A DNA stretch of 64,000 nt from Paucibacter sp963740455 (GTDB lineage Bacteria; Pseudomonadota; Gammaproteobacteria; Burkholderiales; Burkholderiaceae_C), in assembly GCA_963740455.1 (NCBI GenBank), contig CAVUEF010000015.1:1-64000 (forward strand), given 5' to 3'. The position numbers and the translations under genes are program-made. Below the pieces are notes generated by a model, which saw only the letters and a program-made list of their open reading frames with translations, was not told the DNA's origin and did not search any database. Positions 1 through 8,192 of the stretch are shown here, in pieces. The stretch's first letter is position 1. Every line of letters starts with the position of its first letter.

Positions 1-326
1 GTTGCGCGCCACGCTCGGTCAACTCGTCCAGCCCATTGGCCACGCTCTGAGCACGGGTGGCGCCGCCGCAGCGCGCCACCCAGGCGTGCGCGCCGTGGAA
101 CTCGGGCACCACGGCCTCGAACTGCTCGTCAAGCGGCGACAGCACAACCAAGGTGGCGGCAAGACCTGGCACCTGCGCCAACGCGGCCAGCGTGTGCGCC
201 AGCATCGCGCGGCCTGCCAGCGGCACGTATTGCTTGGGGCCGACCGCGCCGGCGCGCGCGCCCACGCCAGCCGCTGGCACCAAGGCATAGCAGCGCGGCT
301 GTGCGCCCACCGTGTAAGAACTCATG
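1..326 (-). CDS. ispD: 2-C-methyl-D-erythritol 4-phosphate cytidylyltransferase IspD (5' part, runs off the window)
   Basis: N-terminal ~108 residues of a nucleotidyltransferase that joins CTP to methylerythritol phosphate in the MEP isoprenoid pathway (cytosol). Translation from the ATG at 326 gives MSSYTVGAQPRCYALVPAAG, followed by the IspD signature VGARAGAVGPKQYVPLAGR (glycine-rich CTP loop with PKQY) and then GGATRAQSVANGL, which matches the family's G-G-x-x-R-x-x-S-V substrate loop. The gene leaves the window before the C-terminal half. It is divergent from the radical SAM gene that starts at 412, with 85 bp between the start codons. A TACAAT on the minus strand at 333-338 could be a -10, but it would lie very close to the ATG. 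Identity is secure from the motifs; whether the rest is intact cannot be seen. Confidence 0.9.
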
Positions 327-411
327 GCGTGATTGTAGAAGCCGCCACACCTTGCGCGGCCGCCTACACTGGCGCCTCGGCATGCCGGCCCCGCCACGAA
401 TCCCCTCTTCA

Positions 412-1449
412 ATGCGCATCCAAGCCATCCAACAACGCTTGCGCGACCTTGGCGCTCTGCCCTGCCATGAGCTGCGTGTACTCAGGGCCTGGGTGCAGGC
501 GCGGCCGGCTGCCGCGGGCAAACGCCGTCTCGAAGACTTCCTGCCGCTGGCCGTTCGCAATGACCTGCCCGCGCTCGACGCCGAACTGCAGGGTCTGGCC
601 CGACTGCGCTCGACCCATCCCGCGCAGGACGGTTCGGCGCGATTGCTGGTCGAGCTGAATGATGGCCAGACGGTCGAGTCCGTACTGCTGCCCCGAGACG
701 GACTGTGTGTCTCGACCCAGATCGGCTGCGCGGTCGGCTGCCTTTTCTGCATGACCGGCCAGAGCGGCCTGCTGCGCCAGTTGGGCAGCGCCGAGATCGT
801 TGCGCAAGTCGCGCTGGCGCGCACGCTGCGGCCGGTCAAGAAGGTCGTGTTCATGGGCATGGGCGAGCCGGCGCACAACCTCGACAATGTGCTGGAGGCC
901 ATCGAGCTGCTGGGCATGCAAGGCAATATCGGCCACAAGAATCTGGTGTTCTCGACCGTTGGCGACCACCGCGTGTTCGAGCGTCTGATTGCCGGCCGCG
1001 TCAAGCCCGCGCTGGCTTTGTCGCTGCACACGACCAAGCCCGATTTACGCGAACAACTGCTGCCGCGCGCACCGCGTATCACGCCGCGGGAACTCGTGGA
1101 ATTGGGCGAGCGCTACGCACGCGCAACCGGCTACCCGATCCAGTACCAATGGACGCTGCTCGACGGCGTGAACGACGGCGACGATGAGTTGGATGCCATC
1201 GTCACCCTGCTCACGGGCAAGTATGCGATGCTGAGCATGATTCCCTACAACGCCGTGCCCGAACTGCCGTTCAAGCGTCCCGCCTGGGACAAGTCGCGCG
1301 ACATCGCGCGCCGCCTGCATCAGCGCGGCGTGCTGACCAAGCTGCGCGACTCGGCGGGTCAAGAGGTCGATGGCGGCTGCGGGCAGCTGCGCGCCAGACT
1401 GGTTGCGACGAATCAGTCGCCGCGTGTGATCGCGATCCATCCCGCTTGA
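412..1449 (+). CDS. RlmN/Cfr-family radical SAM methyltransferase (RlmN-like paralogue)
   Basis: 345-residue radical SAM protein of the RlmN/Cfr family, whose members methylate C2 or C8 of adenosine in 23S rRNA (RlmN also acts on tRNA). The [4Fe-4S]/SAM motif is CAVGCLFC (C106, C110, C113), followed by MTGQSG. A GGCGQL motif near the end supplies C323, equivalent to the methyl-carrying cysteine of E. coli RlmN. MGMGEPAHNLDNV and the GVND stretch are also family hallmarks. The N-terminus lacks the usual RlmN opening, so I regard it as a divergent paralogue rather than the housekeeping rlmN. An in-frame ATG at 382 would add ten residues; the start at 412 fits family length better. Specificity for rRNA is inferred. 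Confidence 0.82.
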   Translation: MRIQAIQQRLRDLGALPCHELRVLRAWVQARPAAAGKRRLEDFLPLAVRNDLPALDAELQGLARLRSTHPAQDGSARLLVELNDGQTVESVLLPRDGLCVSTQIGCAVGCLFCMTGQSGLLRQLGSAEIVAQVALARTLRPVKKVVFMGMGEPAHNLDNVLEAIELLGMQGNIGHKNLVFSTVGDHRVFERLIAGRVKPALALSLHTTKPDLREQLLPRAPRITPRELVELGERYARATGYPIQYQWTLLDGVNDGDDELDAIVTLLTGKYAMLSMIPYNAVPELPFKRPAWDKSRDIARRLHQRGVLTKLRDSAGQEVDGGCGQLRARLVATNQSPRVIAIHPA

Positions 1450-1476
1450 GCGCCGGCGCCACCGCGTCCCTACAAT
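1446..1476 (+). promoter_or_regulatory. Probable sigma-70 promoter of mfd
   Basis: TTGAGC at 1446-1451 overlaps the stop codon of the radical SAM gene, and TACAAT at 1471-1476 follows after 19 bp. Transcription would start just before the hairpin at 1483-1500 and about 35 nt before the mfd ATG. The -10 is good; the -35 and the spacer are only fair. Confidence 0.4.
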
Positions 1477-1482
1477 GACCTC

Positions 1483-1500
1483 AGCCCCGCTTTCGGGGCT
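1483..1500 (+). terminator. Hairpin between the radical SAM gene and mfd
   Basis: AGCCCCG-CTTT-CGGGGCT is a perfect 7-bp stem with a 4-nt loop, followed by a weakly T-rich stretch. It could end the upstream transcript, or form a structure at the 5' end of the mfd mRNA, since the likely mfd promoter lies just before it. Confidence 0.45.
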
Positions 1501-1517
1501 GTACTTATTTATGCTCC

Positions 1518-4500
1518 ATGCAACTGCCCGTCATCGCCCCCGGTAAACGCTTCACCCTGCCCCGCCCCATAGGTTCGGCCGATGCCTTGTTGCTGGCGCA
1601 GTTCGCCGTGGCGCAAGCCGCAGCGGGCGCCATCACCGTCATCATCACCGCCGACCCGGGCGACACGCAGCGGCTCGAAGACGAGCTGCCGTTCTTCGCA
1701 CCCGGCCTGAAGATCGCCGTCTTTCCCGACTGGGAGACGCTGCCCTACGACACTTTCTCACCGCACCAGGATCTGATCTCCGAGCGCCTGGCCACACTCT
1801 GGCGGCTGCTGCAAAACCCTCATCAGCGCGAGATTGACGTCGTCCTGATGCCCGCCACCACGGCGCTCACCAAGCTGGCGCCGACCAGCTTTCTGGCCGC
1901 CACCACGTTCAACTTCAAACAGAAGCAGCGGCTCGACGAGGCGGGGCTGAAGGCGCAGTTGACGCTGGGCGGCTATTCGCATGTGAGCCAGGTGATGTCG
2001 CCCGGCGAATACGCGGTGCGCGGTGGCCTGATCGATCTGTTTCCGATGGGTTCCAACGTGCCTTACCGGGTCGACCTGTTCGGCGATGAGGTCGATTCGA
2101 TCCGCACCTTCGACCCCGACAGCCAGCGCAGCCTCTACCCGGTGCCCGAAGTGCGCTTGCTGCCCGGCCGCGAATTCCCGATGGACGAGGCTGCACGCCA
2201 GGCGTTCAGGGCGCGCTGGCGCGAAAAAATGGAAGGCGACCCGAGCCGCTCGCGCATCTACAAGGACATTGCATCCGGCATCGCCACCGGCGGCATCGAG
2301 TACTACCTGCCGCTGTTCTTCGAGCAGACCGCGACCATCTTCGACTATGTCGGTGAGGCCGCCACCGTGGTGCTGCACGGCGATCTGGACGAAGCTTTGA
2401 AACGCTACTGGGTCGACACGCGCGAGCGGCACCGCTTTCTGCAGCACGACCCAGAGCGACCCATTCTGCCGCCCGAGGACTTGTTCCTGCGCCCCGAGGA
2501 CTTCTTTGCGCTGACCCATGCCTATGCGGTGCTGGCCTTGCGTGGCAGTGAAGCAGTCGACTATGCGCGGCCCTTGCCCGACATCAGCATCGAACGCGGC
2601 GCCACCGAGCCGCTGCAGCGACTGCAGAGCCACCTCAAGACCACGCCGCACCGTGTGCTGCTGGTGGCCGAGAGCGAGGGCCGGCGCGAGAGCCTGCTCG
2701 AGCTGCTGCGCGACAACAGCATCGATCCGCCCTCCTACGCCAGCCTGGCCGACTTTCTGGCCAGCGACGAAAAATGCGCGATCACCGCCGCGCCGCTGGC
2801 CGAGGGCTTTTTCTGGACCGAGCCCGAGACGCAACTGCAACTGCTGACCGAGACCGAGCTGTTCGCCACCACGCCGACCACCCGGCGCCGCCGCAAGCAG
2901 GAGCAGGTCAGCAATGTCGAAGCGCTGATCAAGGATCTGTCCGAGCTCAAGGTGGGCGATCCGGTCGTGCATGTGAACCACGGCATCGGTCGCTACCAGG
3001 GACTCATCAATATCGACATCGGCGATGGCCCGTCCGAGTTCCTGCATCTCGAATATGCCGACCAGGCCACGCTCTATGTGCCGGTCGCGCAACTGCATCT
3101 GATCGGCCGCTACACCGGCGTGAGTGCGGAAGAGGCGCCGCTGCACCGGCTCGGGTCGGGTCAGTGGGAGAAGGCCAAACGCAAGGCGGCTGAGCAGGTG
3201 CGCGACACCGCCGCCGAGTTGCTCAATCTCTACGCGAACCGAGCCGCGCGCGAGGGCTATGCCTTCAGTTTTTCGCCGCACGACTACGAGGCTTTTGCAG
3301 CCAGCTTCGGCTTCGAGGAAACGCCCGATCAGCGCGCCGCCATCCATGCGGTGATACAGGACATGATCAGCCCCAAACCGATGGACCGCCTGGTGTGCGG
3401 CGACGTCGGCTTTGGCAAGACCGAGGTGGCGCTGCGCGCCGCCTTTGTTGCGGTGCTCGGCGGCAAGCAAGTCGCCATACTGGCGCCGACCACGCTGCTT
3501 GCCGAACAGCATTTCCACAATATCTCGGATCGCTTCGGCAAATGGCCGGTCAAGGTCGCCGAGATGAGCCGCTTCCGCTCAAGCAAGGAAATAAAGGCCG
3601 CGGTGGCGGGCCTGGCCGACGGCAGCATCGACATCGTCATCGGCACGCACAAGCTCTTGAGCCAGGACGTCAAGTTCAAGCGCCTTGGCCTGCTCGTGAT
3701 CGACGAGGAACACCGCTTCGGCGTGCGCCACAAAGAGGCGATGAAAGCCATGCGCGCCGAAGTCGATGTGCTGACGCTCACCGCCACGCCGATACCGCGC
3801 ACGCTTGGCATGGCGTTGGAGGGCCTGCGCGACCTGAGCGTGATCGCCACCGCGCCGCAGCGGCGCCTGGCCATCAAGACCTTTGTGCGCGGAGAATCGA
3901 GCGGCACGATACGCGAGGCCGTGCTGCGCGAATTGAAACGCGGCGGTCAGGTCTACTTCCTGCACAACGAGGTCGAGACGATACAAAACCGGCGCGAGAA
4001 GCTGCAAGCGCTGCTGCCCGAGGCGCGCATTGCCGTCGCGCATGGCCAGATGCCCGAGCGCGAGTTGGAGCGCGTGATGCGCGAGTTCGTGGCGCAGAAA
4101 CACAATCTGCTGCTGTGCTCGACCATCATCGAGACCGGCATCGATGTGCCCAGCGCCAACACCATCATCATCTCTAGAGCCGACAAGTTCGGCCTGGCGC
4201 AGTTGCACCAGCTGCGCGGCCGCGTCGGCCGCTCGCACCATCAGGCCTATGCCTACTTGATGGTGCCCGACTTGGAGGGCTTGAGCAAACCTGCGCAGGC
4301 GCGGCTGGATGCGATCCAGAGCATGGAAGAGCTCGGCTCGGGCTTCTATCTGGCCATGCACGACCTCGAGATACGCGGCGCCGGCGAGGTGCTGGGCGAG
4401 CACCAGAGCGGCAATATGATGGAAGTCGGCTTCCAGCTCTACAACGACATGCTGGCCGAGGCGGTGCGCTGCCTGAAGGCCGGGTTTGAGCCCGATCTGC

Positions 4501-4976
4501 TCTCGCCGTTGGGTGGTGTGTTCGGGACCACCACCGACATCAATCTGCATGCGCCGGCGCTGTTGCCCGACGCCTATTGCGGCGACGTCCATGTGCGCCT
4601 GAACCTCTACAAGCGACTCGCCACGGCCGACAAGAGCGCGCAGATCGACGCGCTGCTCGAAGAGATCACCGACCGCTTCGGCAAGCTGCCCGCGCAGGGC
4701 CAGACCCTGTTCGACACGCACCGCCTGCGCGTGCTCGCCAAGCCCTATGGTGTGGCGAGAATCGACGCCGGCCCTGCGGTGCTCAACATCGCGTTTCGCC
4801 CCAACCCGCCGATCGACGCGATGCGCGTGATCGAGCTGGTGCAGAAGAACCGGCACATCAAGCTGGTGGGCAACGACAAGCTGCGCATCGAGAAGGCCTT
4901 GAGCGACCCCAAGGATCGTGCCCAGGCGATACGCGAAGTGCTGCGACTGCTGGGTGAACCCTTGAAACAAGGCTGA
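1518..4976 (+). CDS. mfd: Transcription-repair coupling factor Mfd
   Basis: 1152 residues, the normal length for Mfd. This DNA translocase removes RNA polymerase stalled at lesions and recruits UvrA for strand-specific excision repair. The N-terminal third is the UvrB-like region (FPDWETLPYDTFSPHQ near residue 75). The RNA-polymerase-interaction domain starts near residue 470 (LKVGDPVVHVNHGIGRYQGL). The SF2 helicase core has Walker A GDVGFGKTE at about 628, the DEEH box LVIDEEHRFG at about 729, and motif VI LHQLRGRVGRS. The C-terminal TRCF domain follows. The ATG at 1518 has no clear Shine-Dalgarno, but the N-terminus (MQLPVIAPGKRFTLPRP) is typical. It appears to be transcribed alone. Confidence 0.97.
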   Translation: MQLPVIAPGKRFTLPRPIGSADALLLAQFAVAQAAAGAITVIITADPGDTQRLEDELPFFAPGLKIAVFPDWETLPYDTFSPHQDLISERLATLWRLLQNPHQREIDVVLMPATTALTKLAPTSFLAATTFNFKQKQRLDEAGLKAQLTLGGYSHVSQVMSPGEYAVRGGLIDLFPMGSNVPYRVDLFGDEVDSIRTFDPDSQRSLYPVPEVRLLPGREFPMDEAARQAFRARWREKMEGDPSRSRIYKDIASGIATGGIEYYLPLFFEQTATIFDYVGEAATVVLHGDLDEALKRYWVDTRERHRFLQHDPERPILPPEDLFLRPEDFFALTHAYAVLALRGSEAVDYARPLPDISIERGATEPLQRLQSHLKTTPHRVLLVAESEGRRESLLELLRDNSIDPPSYASLADFLASDEKCAITAAPLAEGFFWTEPETQLQLLTETELFATTPTTRRRRKQEQVSNVEALIKDLSELKVGDPVVHVNHGIGRYQGLINIDIGDGPSEFLHLEYADQATLYVPVAQLHLIGRYTGVSAEEAPLHRLGSGQWEKAKRKAAEQVRDTAAELLNLYANRAAREGYAFSFSPHDYEAFAASFGFEETPDQRAAIHAVIQDMISPKPMDRLVCGDVGFGKTEVALRAAFVAVLGGKQVAILAPTTLLAEQHFHNISDRFGKWPVKVAEMSRFRSSKEIKAAVAGLADGSIDIVIGTHKLLSQDVKFKRLGLLVIDEEHRFGVRHKEAMKAMRAEVDVLTLTATPIPRTLGMALEGLRDLSVIATAPQRRLAIKTFVRGESSGTIREAVLRELKRGGQVYFLHNEVETIQNRREKLQALLPEARIAVAHGQMPERELERVMREFVAQKHNLLLCSTIIETGIDVPSANTIIISRADKFGLAQLHQLRGRVGRSHHQAYAYLMVPDLEGLSKPAQARLDAIQSMEELGSGFYLAMHDLEIRGAGEVLGEHQSGNMMEVGFQLYNDMLAEAVRCLKAGFEPDLLSPLGGVFGTTTDINLHAPALLPDAYCGDVHVRLNLYKRLATADKSAQIDALLEEITDRFGKLPAQGQTLFDTHRLRVLAKPYGVARIDAGPAVLNIAFRPNPPIDAMRVIELVQKNRHIKLVGNDKLRIEKALSDPKDRAQAIREVLRLLGEPLKQG

Positions 4977-5001
4977 AGTGGCAGGGCCGGATGAATCCTG
5001 C

Positions 5002-5066
5002 GGCATATGCGACCTGTGCGGCATATGCGGCACAAGTGGCATAGACATGGCATATGCCTCGGCATA
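5002..5066 (+). promoter_or_regulatory. Repeat-rich operator/promoter region of vapBC
   Basis: Five copies of GGCATA start at 5002, 5020, 5038, 5049 and 5061. Three of them extend into the palindrome GCATATGC (5003-5010, 5021-5028, 5050-5057), and the last palindrome widens to GGCATATGCC. The first three are exactly 18 bp apart, the last two 11-12 bp apart. A TACACT at 5071-5076 could be the -10 of the downstream pair. AbrB-type VapB antitoxins bind palindromes in their own promoter, so this is a natural autoregulatory site; that role is inferred. Confidence 0.6.
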
Positions 5067-5116
5067 GGCGTACACTTCTCCCCCATTCCACCCCGTCACT
5101 CGCCAGGAGGCCCGTG

Positions 5117-5503
5117 ATGCCTGATGCCCACACCACCAAAGCAGCAACAAAGCTGCGCACGGCAGGCCGAGCCGCACAAGAAAGTGTCGCCGCCTATGCC
5201 CTCATCCCCGAGGCTGGCCCTGGTGACAGCCCCGAACGCCAAGTTCGCCTGTTTCGCAATGGCGCCAACCAGGCCGTGCGCATTCCCAAAGAGTTCGAGC
5301 TGCCCGGCCGCGAGGCACTGATGCGCCGCGAGGGCGAGCGCCTGATCATTGAGGCGATCAAGCCCAAGTTCAAAAAGGGCTCGGCGGCTGCACTGTTAGC
5401 GGCCTTGGATGAGATGTCAAAGCTCGACCCCGTCGACGAAGCATTCCCCGACGTCGACTCCGGCATGCTGCCCCTGGACGACATCGCCCTGGACACCCCT
5501 TGA
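5117..5503 (+). CDS. vapB: AbrB-fold antitoxin (VapB family)
   Basis: 128-residue antitoxin paired with the PIN-domain toxin 3 nt downstream. The start is fixed by a strong AGGAGG at 5105-5110, 6 nt before the ATG. Residues ~41-82 form the SpoVT/AbrB DNA-binding swapped-hairpin domain, with RQVRLFRNGANQAVRIPKEF typical of VapB/MazE-like proteins. The acidic tail (about 100-128) is the likely toxin-binding part. The first 40 residues are longer than in ordinary VapB proteins (usually 75-90 aa in total) and match nothing I recognise. It probably represses its own operon through the GCATATGC repeats upstream. Confidence 0.85.
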   Translation: MPDAHTTKAATKLRTAGRAAQESVAAYALIPEAGPGDSPERQVRLFRNGANQAVRIPKEFELPGREALMRREGERLIIEAIKPKFKKGSAAALLAALDEMSKLDPVDEAFPDVDSGMLPLDDIALDTP

Positions 5504-5506
5504 GCC

Positions 5507-5923
5507 ATGCCCGCCACCCTTTACCTCCTCGACACCAACGTCATCAGCGAGCTGATGCGTCAACCGCAAGGCCCGTTGGCTGCGCGTTACCGAGCACGCC
5601 TGCTGGACCCTGCCCCTTGCCAGATGGTGACCAGCATCGTCGTGCAGTGCGAGCTCCTGTATGGCCTGAGCAAGAGGCCGTCGCCGCGTCTGCAGCGGGC
5701 CTATGACTTACAACTGGCCCAGTTGCCCGTCGTCGCGCTGGACAGCGAAGCCGCCCAGCACTATGCACAGCTGCGCTGTTCGCTTGAACAGCAAGGCCTG
5801 CCCATTGGCCCCAACGACACTCTCATCGCCGCCCACGCGCTGGCGCTAGGTGCCATCCTCGTCACCGCCGACGCCGAATTCGTGCGCGTGCCGGGCTTGG
5901 CGCTTGAAAACTGGCTGGACTGA
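5507..5923 (+). CDS. vapC: PIN-domain ribonuclease toxin (VapC family)
   Basis: 138 residues. VapC toxins are Mg-dependent endoribonucleases that cut tRNA or rRNA when freed from VapB. The PIN acidic residues are all present: D9 in LLDTNVISEL, E49 in VVQCELLYGL, D104 in GPNDTLIAAHA and D122 in TADAEF. Length is normal, so the toxin looks intact. It begins 3 nt after the antitoxin stop codon, the usual coupled arrangement. The pair sits between two housekeeping genes (mfd and serB), which suggests insertion as a small module. The RNA target cannot be read from sequence. Confidence 0.9.
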   Translation: MPATLYLLDTNVISELMRQPQGPLAARYRARLLDPAPCQMVTSIVVQCELLYGLSKRPSPRLQRAYDLQLAQLPVVALDSEAAQHYAQLRCSLEQQGLPIGPNDTLIAAHALALGAILVTADAEFVRVPGLALENWLD

Positions 5924-5946
5924 GAAAGCCGCAAATTGACCTGTAT

Positions 5947-6654
5947 ATGCAAGACCTGACCCTGGCGCCCCTCGTCATCAAAGGCTTCACGCCGCCGCTG
6001 CGCTTGAGCGACTTCAAACTCGCGGCCTTCGACATGGACTCGACGCTGATCAATATCGAATGCGTTGACGAGATCGCCGATGCCGCCGGACGCAAAGCCG
6101 AGGTGGCCGCCATCACCGAGGCAGCGATGCGCGGCGAGATTGCCGACTACAAGGAAAGCCTGCGCCGGCGCTTGGGGCTGCTCAAAGGCGTGCCCGAGTC
6201 GGCAGTGGAACAAGTGCTGCGGCGGCGCCTGCAATTCAATCCCGGCGCGCGCGAGCTGTGCGCTGCGTTGAAAGCGGCAGGTTTGAAGCTGGTGCTGGTG
6301 TCGGGCGGCTTCACCCATTTCACGCGTTACGTCGCAGCCGAGCTCGGCATGGACTTCGTGCGGTCCAACGAGTTGGAGATTGTCGACGGCCATCTCACCG
6401 GCGGCCTGATCGCTCAGCCCTGGGGCGATATCTGCGACGGCGCCGAGAAGCGCCGCATGCTGCTGGAATGCTGCAACAAGATCGGCGCTTCGCCACAGCA
6501 GGCGATTGCCGTCGGCGACGGCGCCAACGACCTCTTGATGATGGCCGAGGCAGGCCTCTCGGTCGCCTATCACGCCAAGCCCAAGGTGCGCGAACAGGCG
6601 ATGGTGGCGATCAACGAGGGCGGGCTGGAACGCCTGCTCGAAGTCTTGCGCTGA
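5947..6654 (+). CDS. serB: Phosphoserine phosphatase SerB
   Basis: 235-residue HAD-superfamily enzyme that hydrolyses O-phosphoserine in the last step of serine synthesis. Motif I is FDMDSTLINIECVDEIA, with nucleophile D29 and acid/base D31. Motif II is VLVSGGFTHF, and the GDGANDLLMM stretch is motif IV. The ECVDE and GRKAEVAAIT cap residues are characteristic of SerB rather than other HAD phosphatases. It is a short form without the N-terminal ACT domain of some homologues. It starts 23 nt after vapC, but the genes need not be cotranscribed. Confidence 0.95.
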   Translation: MQDLTLAPLVIKGFTPPLRLSDFKLAAFDMDSTLINIECVDEIADAAGRKAEVAAITEAAMRGEIADYKESLRRRLGLLKGVPESAVEQVLRRRLQFNPGARELCAALKAAGLKLVLVSGGFTHFTRYVAAELGMDFVRSNELEIVDGHLTGGLIAQPWGDICDGAEKRRMLLECCNKIGASPQQAIAVGDGANDLLMMAEAGLSVAYHAKPKVREQAMVAINEGGLERLLEVLR

Positions 6655-6721
6655 AGCGCCAAGCGCCGTCGGCGCGGCGTCGGATGCGCGCTCTTTGCTT
6701 GGCCTCATTCACAATGCAGTC

Positions 6722-7321
6722 ATGCACATCGCCGTCCTGACCTTCGACGGGTTCAACGAACTCGACTCCCTGATCGCCCTGGGCGTACTCAATCGCATCA
6801 GACGGCCTGGCTGGCGCGTCACGCTCTCGTGCCCGGCGACTACTGTCACTTCGATGAACGGCGTCACCGTGCATGCGCAGTCAAGCTTGGCTGATGCCTG
6901 CGCGGCAGACGCCGTCATCATCGGCAGCGGCATGCAGACTCGCGAGGTCGCCAACAACCCGGCGCTGATGGTGCAGCTCAAGCTCGACCCCGCACGCCAG
7001 CTGATCGGCGCTCAATGCTCGGGCACGCTGCTGCTGGCCAAGCTCGGTCTGCTCGGCAGCGTTCCGGCGTGTACCGACCTCACCACCAAGCCCTGGGTAC
7101 AGGAGGCCGGCATCGAGGTGCTCGACCAGCCTTTCCACGCGCAAGGCAATATTGCGACCGCTGGCGGCTGCCTTGCATCGCCCTACCTCGCCGCCTGGAT
7201 CATCGCGCGCACCGAGGGCGAGGAAGCCGCACGCAGCGCACTCCACTACGTCGCACCGGTCGGCGAGAAGGAAGAGTACGTTGCCCGCGCGATGAAGAAT
7301 ATTGCGCCTTATCTGCCCTAG
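6722..7321 (+). CDS. DJ-1/PfpI family protein
   Basis: 199 residues with the class I glutamine-amidotransferase-like fold of the DJ-1/PfpI family. The elbow cysteine is C99 in IGAQCSGTLLLAKLG, and AVLTFDGFNELDSL is the usual first strand plus the conserved Glu/Asp region. There is no AraC-type DNA-binding domain, so it is not a GATase1-linked regulator. Family members include deglycases, isonitrile hydratases and proteins of unknown role; I cannot choose among them. The ATG at 6722 gives MHIAVLTFDG, the usual family beginning. It is followed after 63 nt by an acetyltransferase gene in the same direction. Confidence 0.8.
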   Translation: MHIAVLTFDGFNELDSLIALGVLNRIRRPGWRVTLSCPATTVTSMNGVTVHAQSSLADACAADAVIIGSGMQTREVANNPALMVQLKLDPARQLIGAQCSGTLLLAKLGLLGSVPACTDLTTKPWVQEAGIEVLDQPFHAQGNIATAGGCLASPYLAAWIIARTEGEEAARSALHYVAPVGEKEEYVARAMKNIAPYLP

Positions 7322-7384
7322 CACCGCGAGCCATGAGCTTCGCGCCATGATTGGTTGAGACAACCCAAGACGCCTATTTCAACC

Positions 7385-7840
7385 ATGCGCATTGAAATCG
7401 ACGACCTCTCTCGGCCCGAGATCCATGCCTTGCTAAACGAGCATCTGCAAAGCATGTATGCGCTGTCGCCACCCGAGAGCGTGCATGCGCTCGACCTCGA
7501 CAAGCTGCGCCAACCCGACATCACCTTCTGGTCGGTCTGGGATGGCGCTGTGCTGCTGGGCTGCGGCGCGCTCAAGGAGCTGACGCCGAAGCATGGCGAG
7601 ATCAAGTCGATGCGCACGCCTGATGCGCTGCGCCGCAAAGGTGCGGGGCGCGCGATTCTTGCTCACATCATGGAGACCGCCAGGTCGCGTTCGTATGAGC
7701 GCCTGAGCCTTGAGACCGGGCCGATGAACGGGTTCAAACCCGCCCGTGATCTCTATGAAAGCTTTGGCTTTTCATATTGCGGCCCGTTCGGCGACTATGT
7801 CGAAGACCCGTACAGCGCGTTCATGACCATCAGCTTGTAG
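7385..7840 (+). CDS. GNAT family N-acetyltransferase
   Basis: 151 residues of the Gcn5-related acetyltransferase fold. The acetyl-CoA pyrophosphate loop is LRRKGAGRAILAHIM (R/Q-x-x-G-x-G/A), preceded by strand beta-4 GEIKSMRT and followed by YERLSLETG and the C-terminal ARDLYESFGF. This arrangement resembles the YafP/PhnO-like group of small-molecule acetyltransferases, but the substrate is unknown. The ATG at 7385 fits the family N-terminus better than the upstream in-frame codon at 7355. The intergenic region after the gene leads into the accessory block. Confidence 0.85.
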   Translation: MRIEIDDLSRPEIHALLNEHLQSMYALSPPESVHALDLDKLRQPDITFWSVWDGAVLLGCGALKELTPKHGEIKSMRTPDALRRKGAGRAILAHIMETARSRSYERLSLETGPMNGFKPARDLYESFGFSYCGPFGDYVEDPYSAFMTISL

Positions 7841-7982
7841 GCGCTGCACGGGCTGGGCTCGCAGCCGCAGCACGTCAGACTGCAGTGTGCAGATCAATCC
7901 GCACCACTTGCGACATGGATTCGTTCGGCGTCACCATCCATGCCAAGCTACAATTTGGTTCATCGCCTACTGGAGATCGATC

Positions 7983-8192
7983 ATGAATTTCAGCATCGAA
8001 TGCGAGCAAGAAGTTGATGGCCGCTGGATCGCTGAGGTTCCGCAACTTCCAGGCGTCCTCTGCTATGGCAAGACCCAGGATGAGGCTATGGCGAAGGCTG
8101 AAGTGCTTGCGCTGCGCGCGATGGCCGAGCGCCTTGAACACAGCGAATCGCGTCCGGTCGAGATCAATATCACCCTTCCCATCGCTGCGTGA
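7983..8192 (+). CDS. hicB: HicB-like antitoxin
   Basis: 69-residue HicB-type partial RNase H fold protein. The sequence runs from IECEQEVDGRWIAEVPQLPG through CYGKTQDEAMAKAEVLALRAM, the family pattern of an E-x-D-G-x-W-x-A-x-V-P-x-L-P-G strand pair followed by an A-x-x-x-A helix. It lacks a C-terminal ribbon-helix-helix or HTH extension, so any DNA binding must be by the core or by another protein. Its stop overlaps the start of the HicA-like gene by 4 nt (GTGA), indicating translational coupling. A TACAAT at 7949-7954 lies 29 nt upstream and may be the -10. Confidence 0.85.
   Translation: MNFSIECEQEVDGRWIAEVPQLPGVLCYGKTQDEAMAKAEVLALRAMAERLEHSESRPVEINITLPIAA

Noticed and set aside
3579..5177. 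Long open frame on the minus strand opposite mfd (and similar frames opposite moeA, clpB, prpE).
   Set aside because: They mirror the codon pattern of conserved genes in GC-rich DNA, have His/Arg/Gln-rich translations and no known motifs. Antisense shadows.
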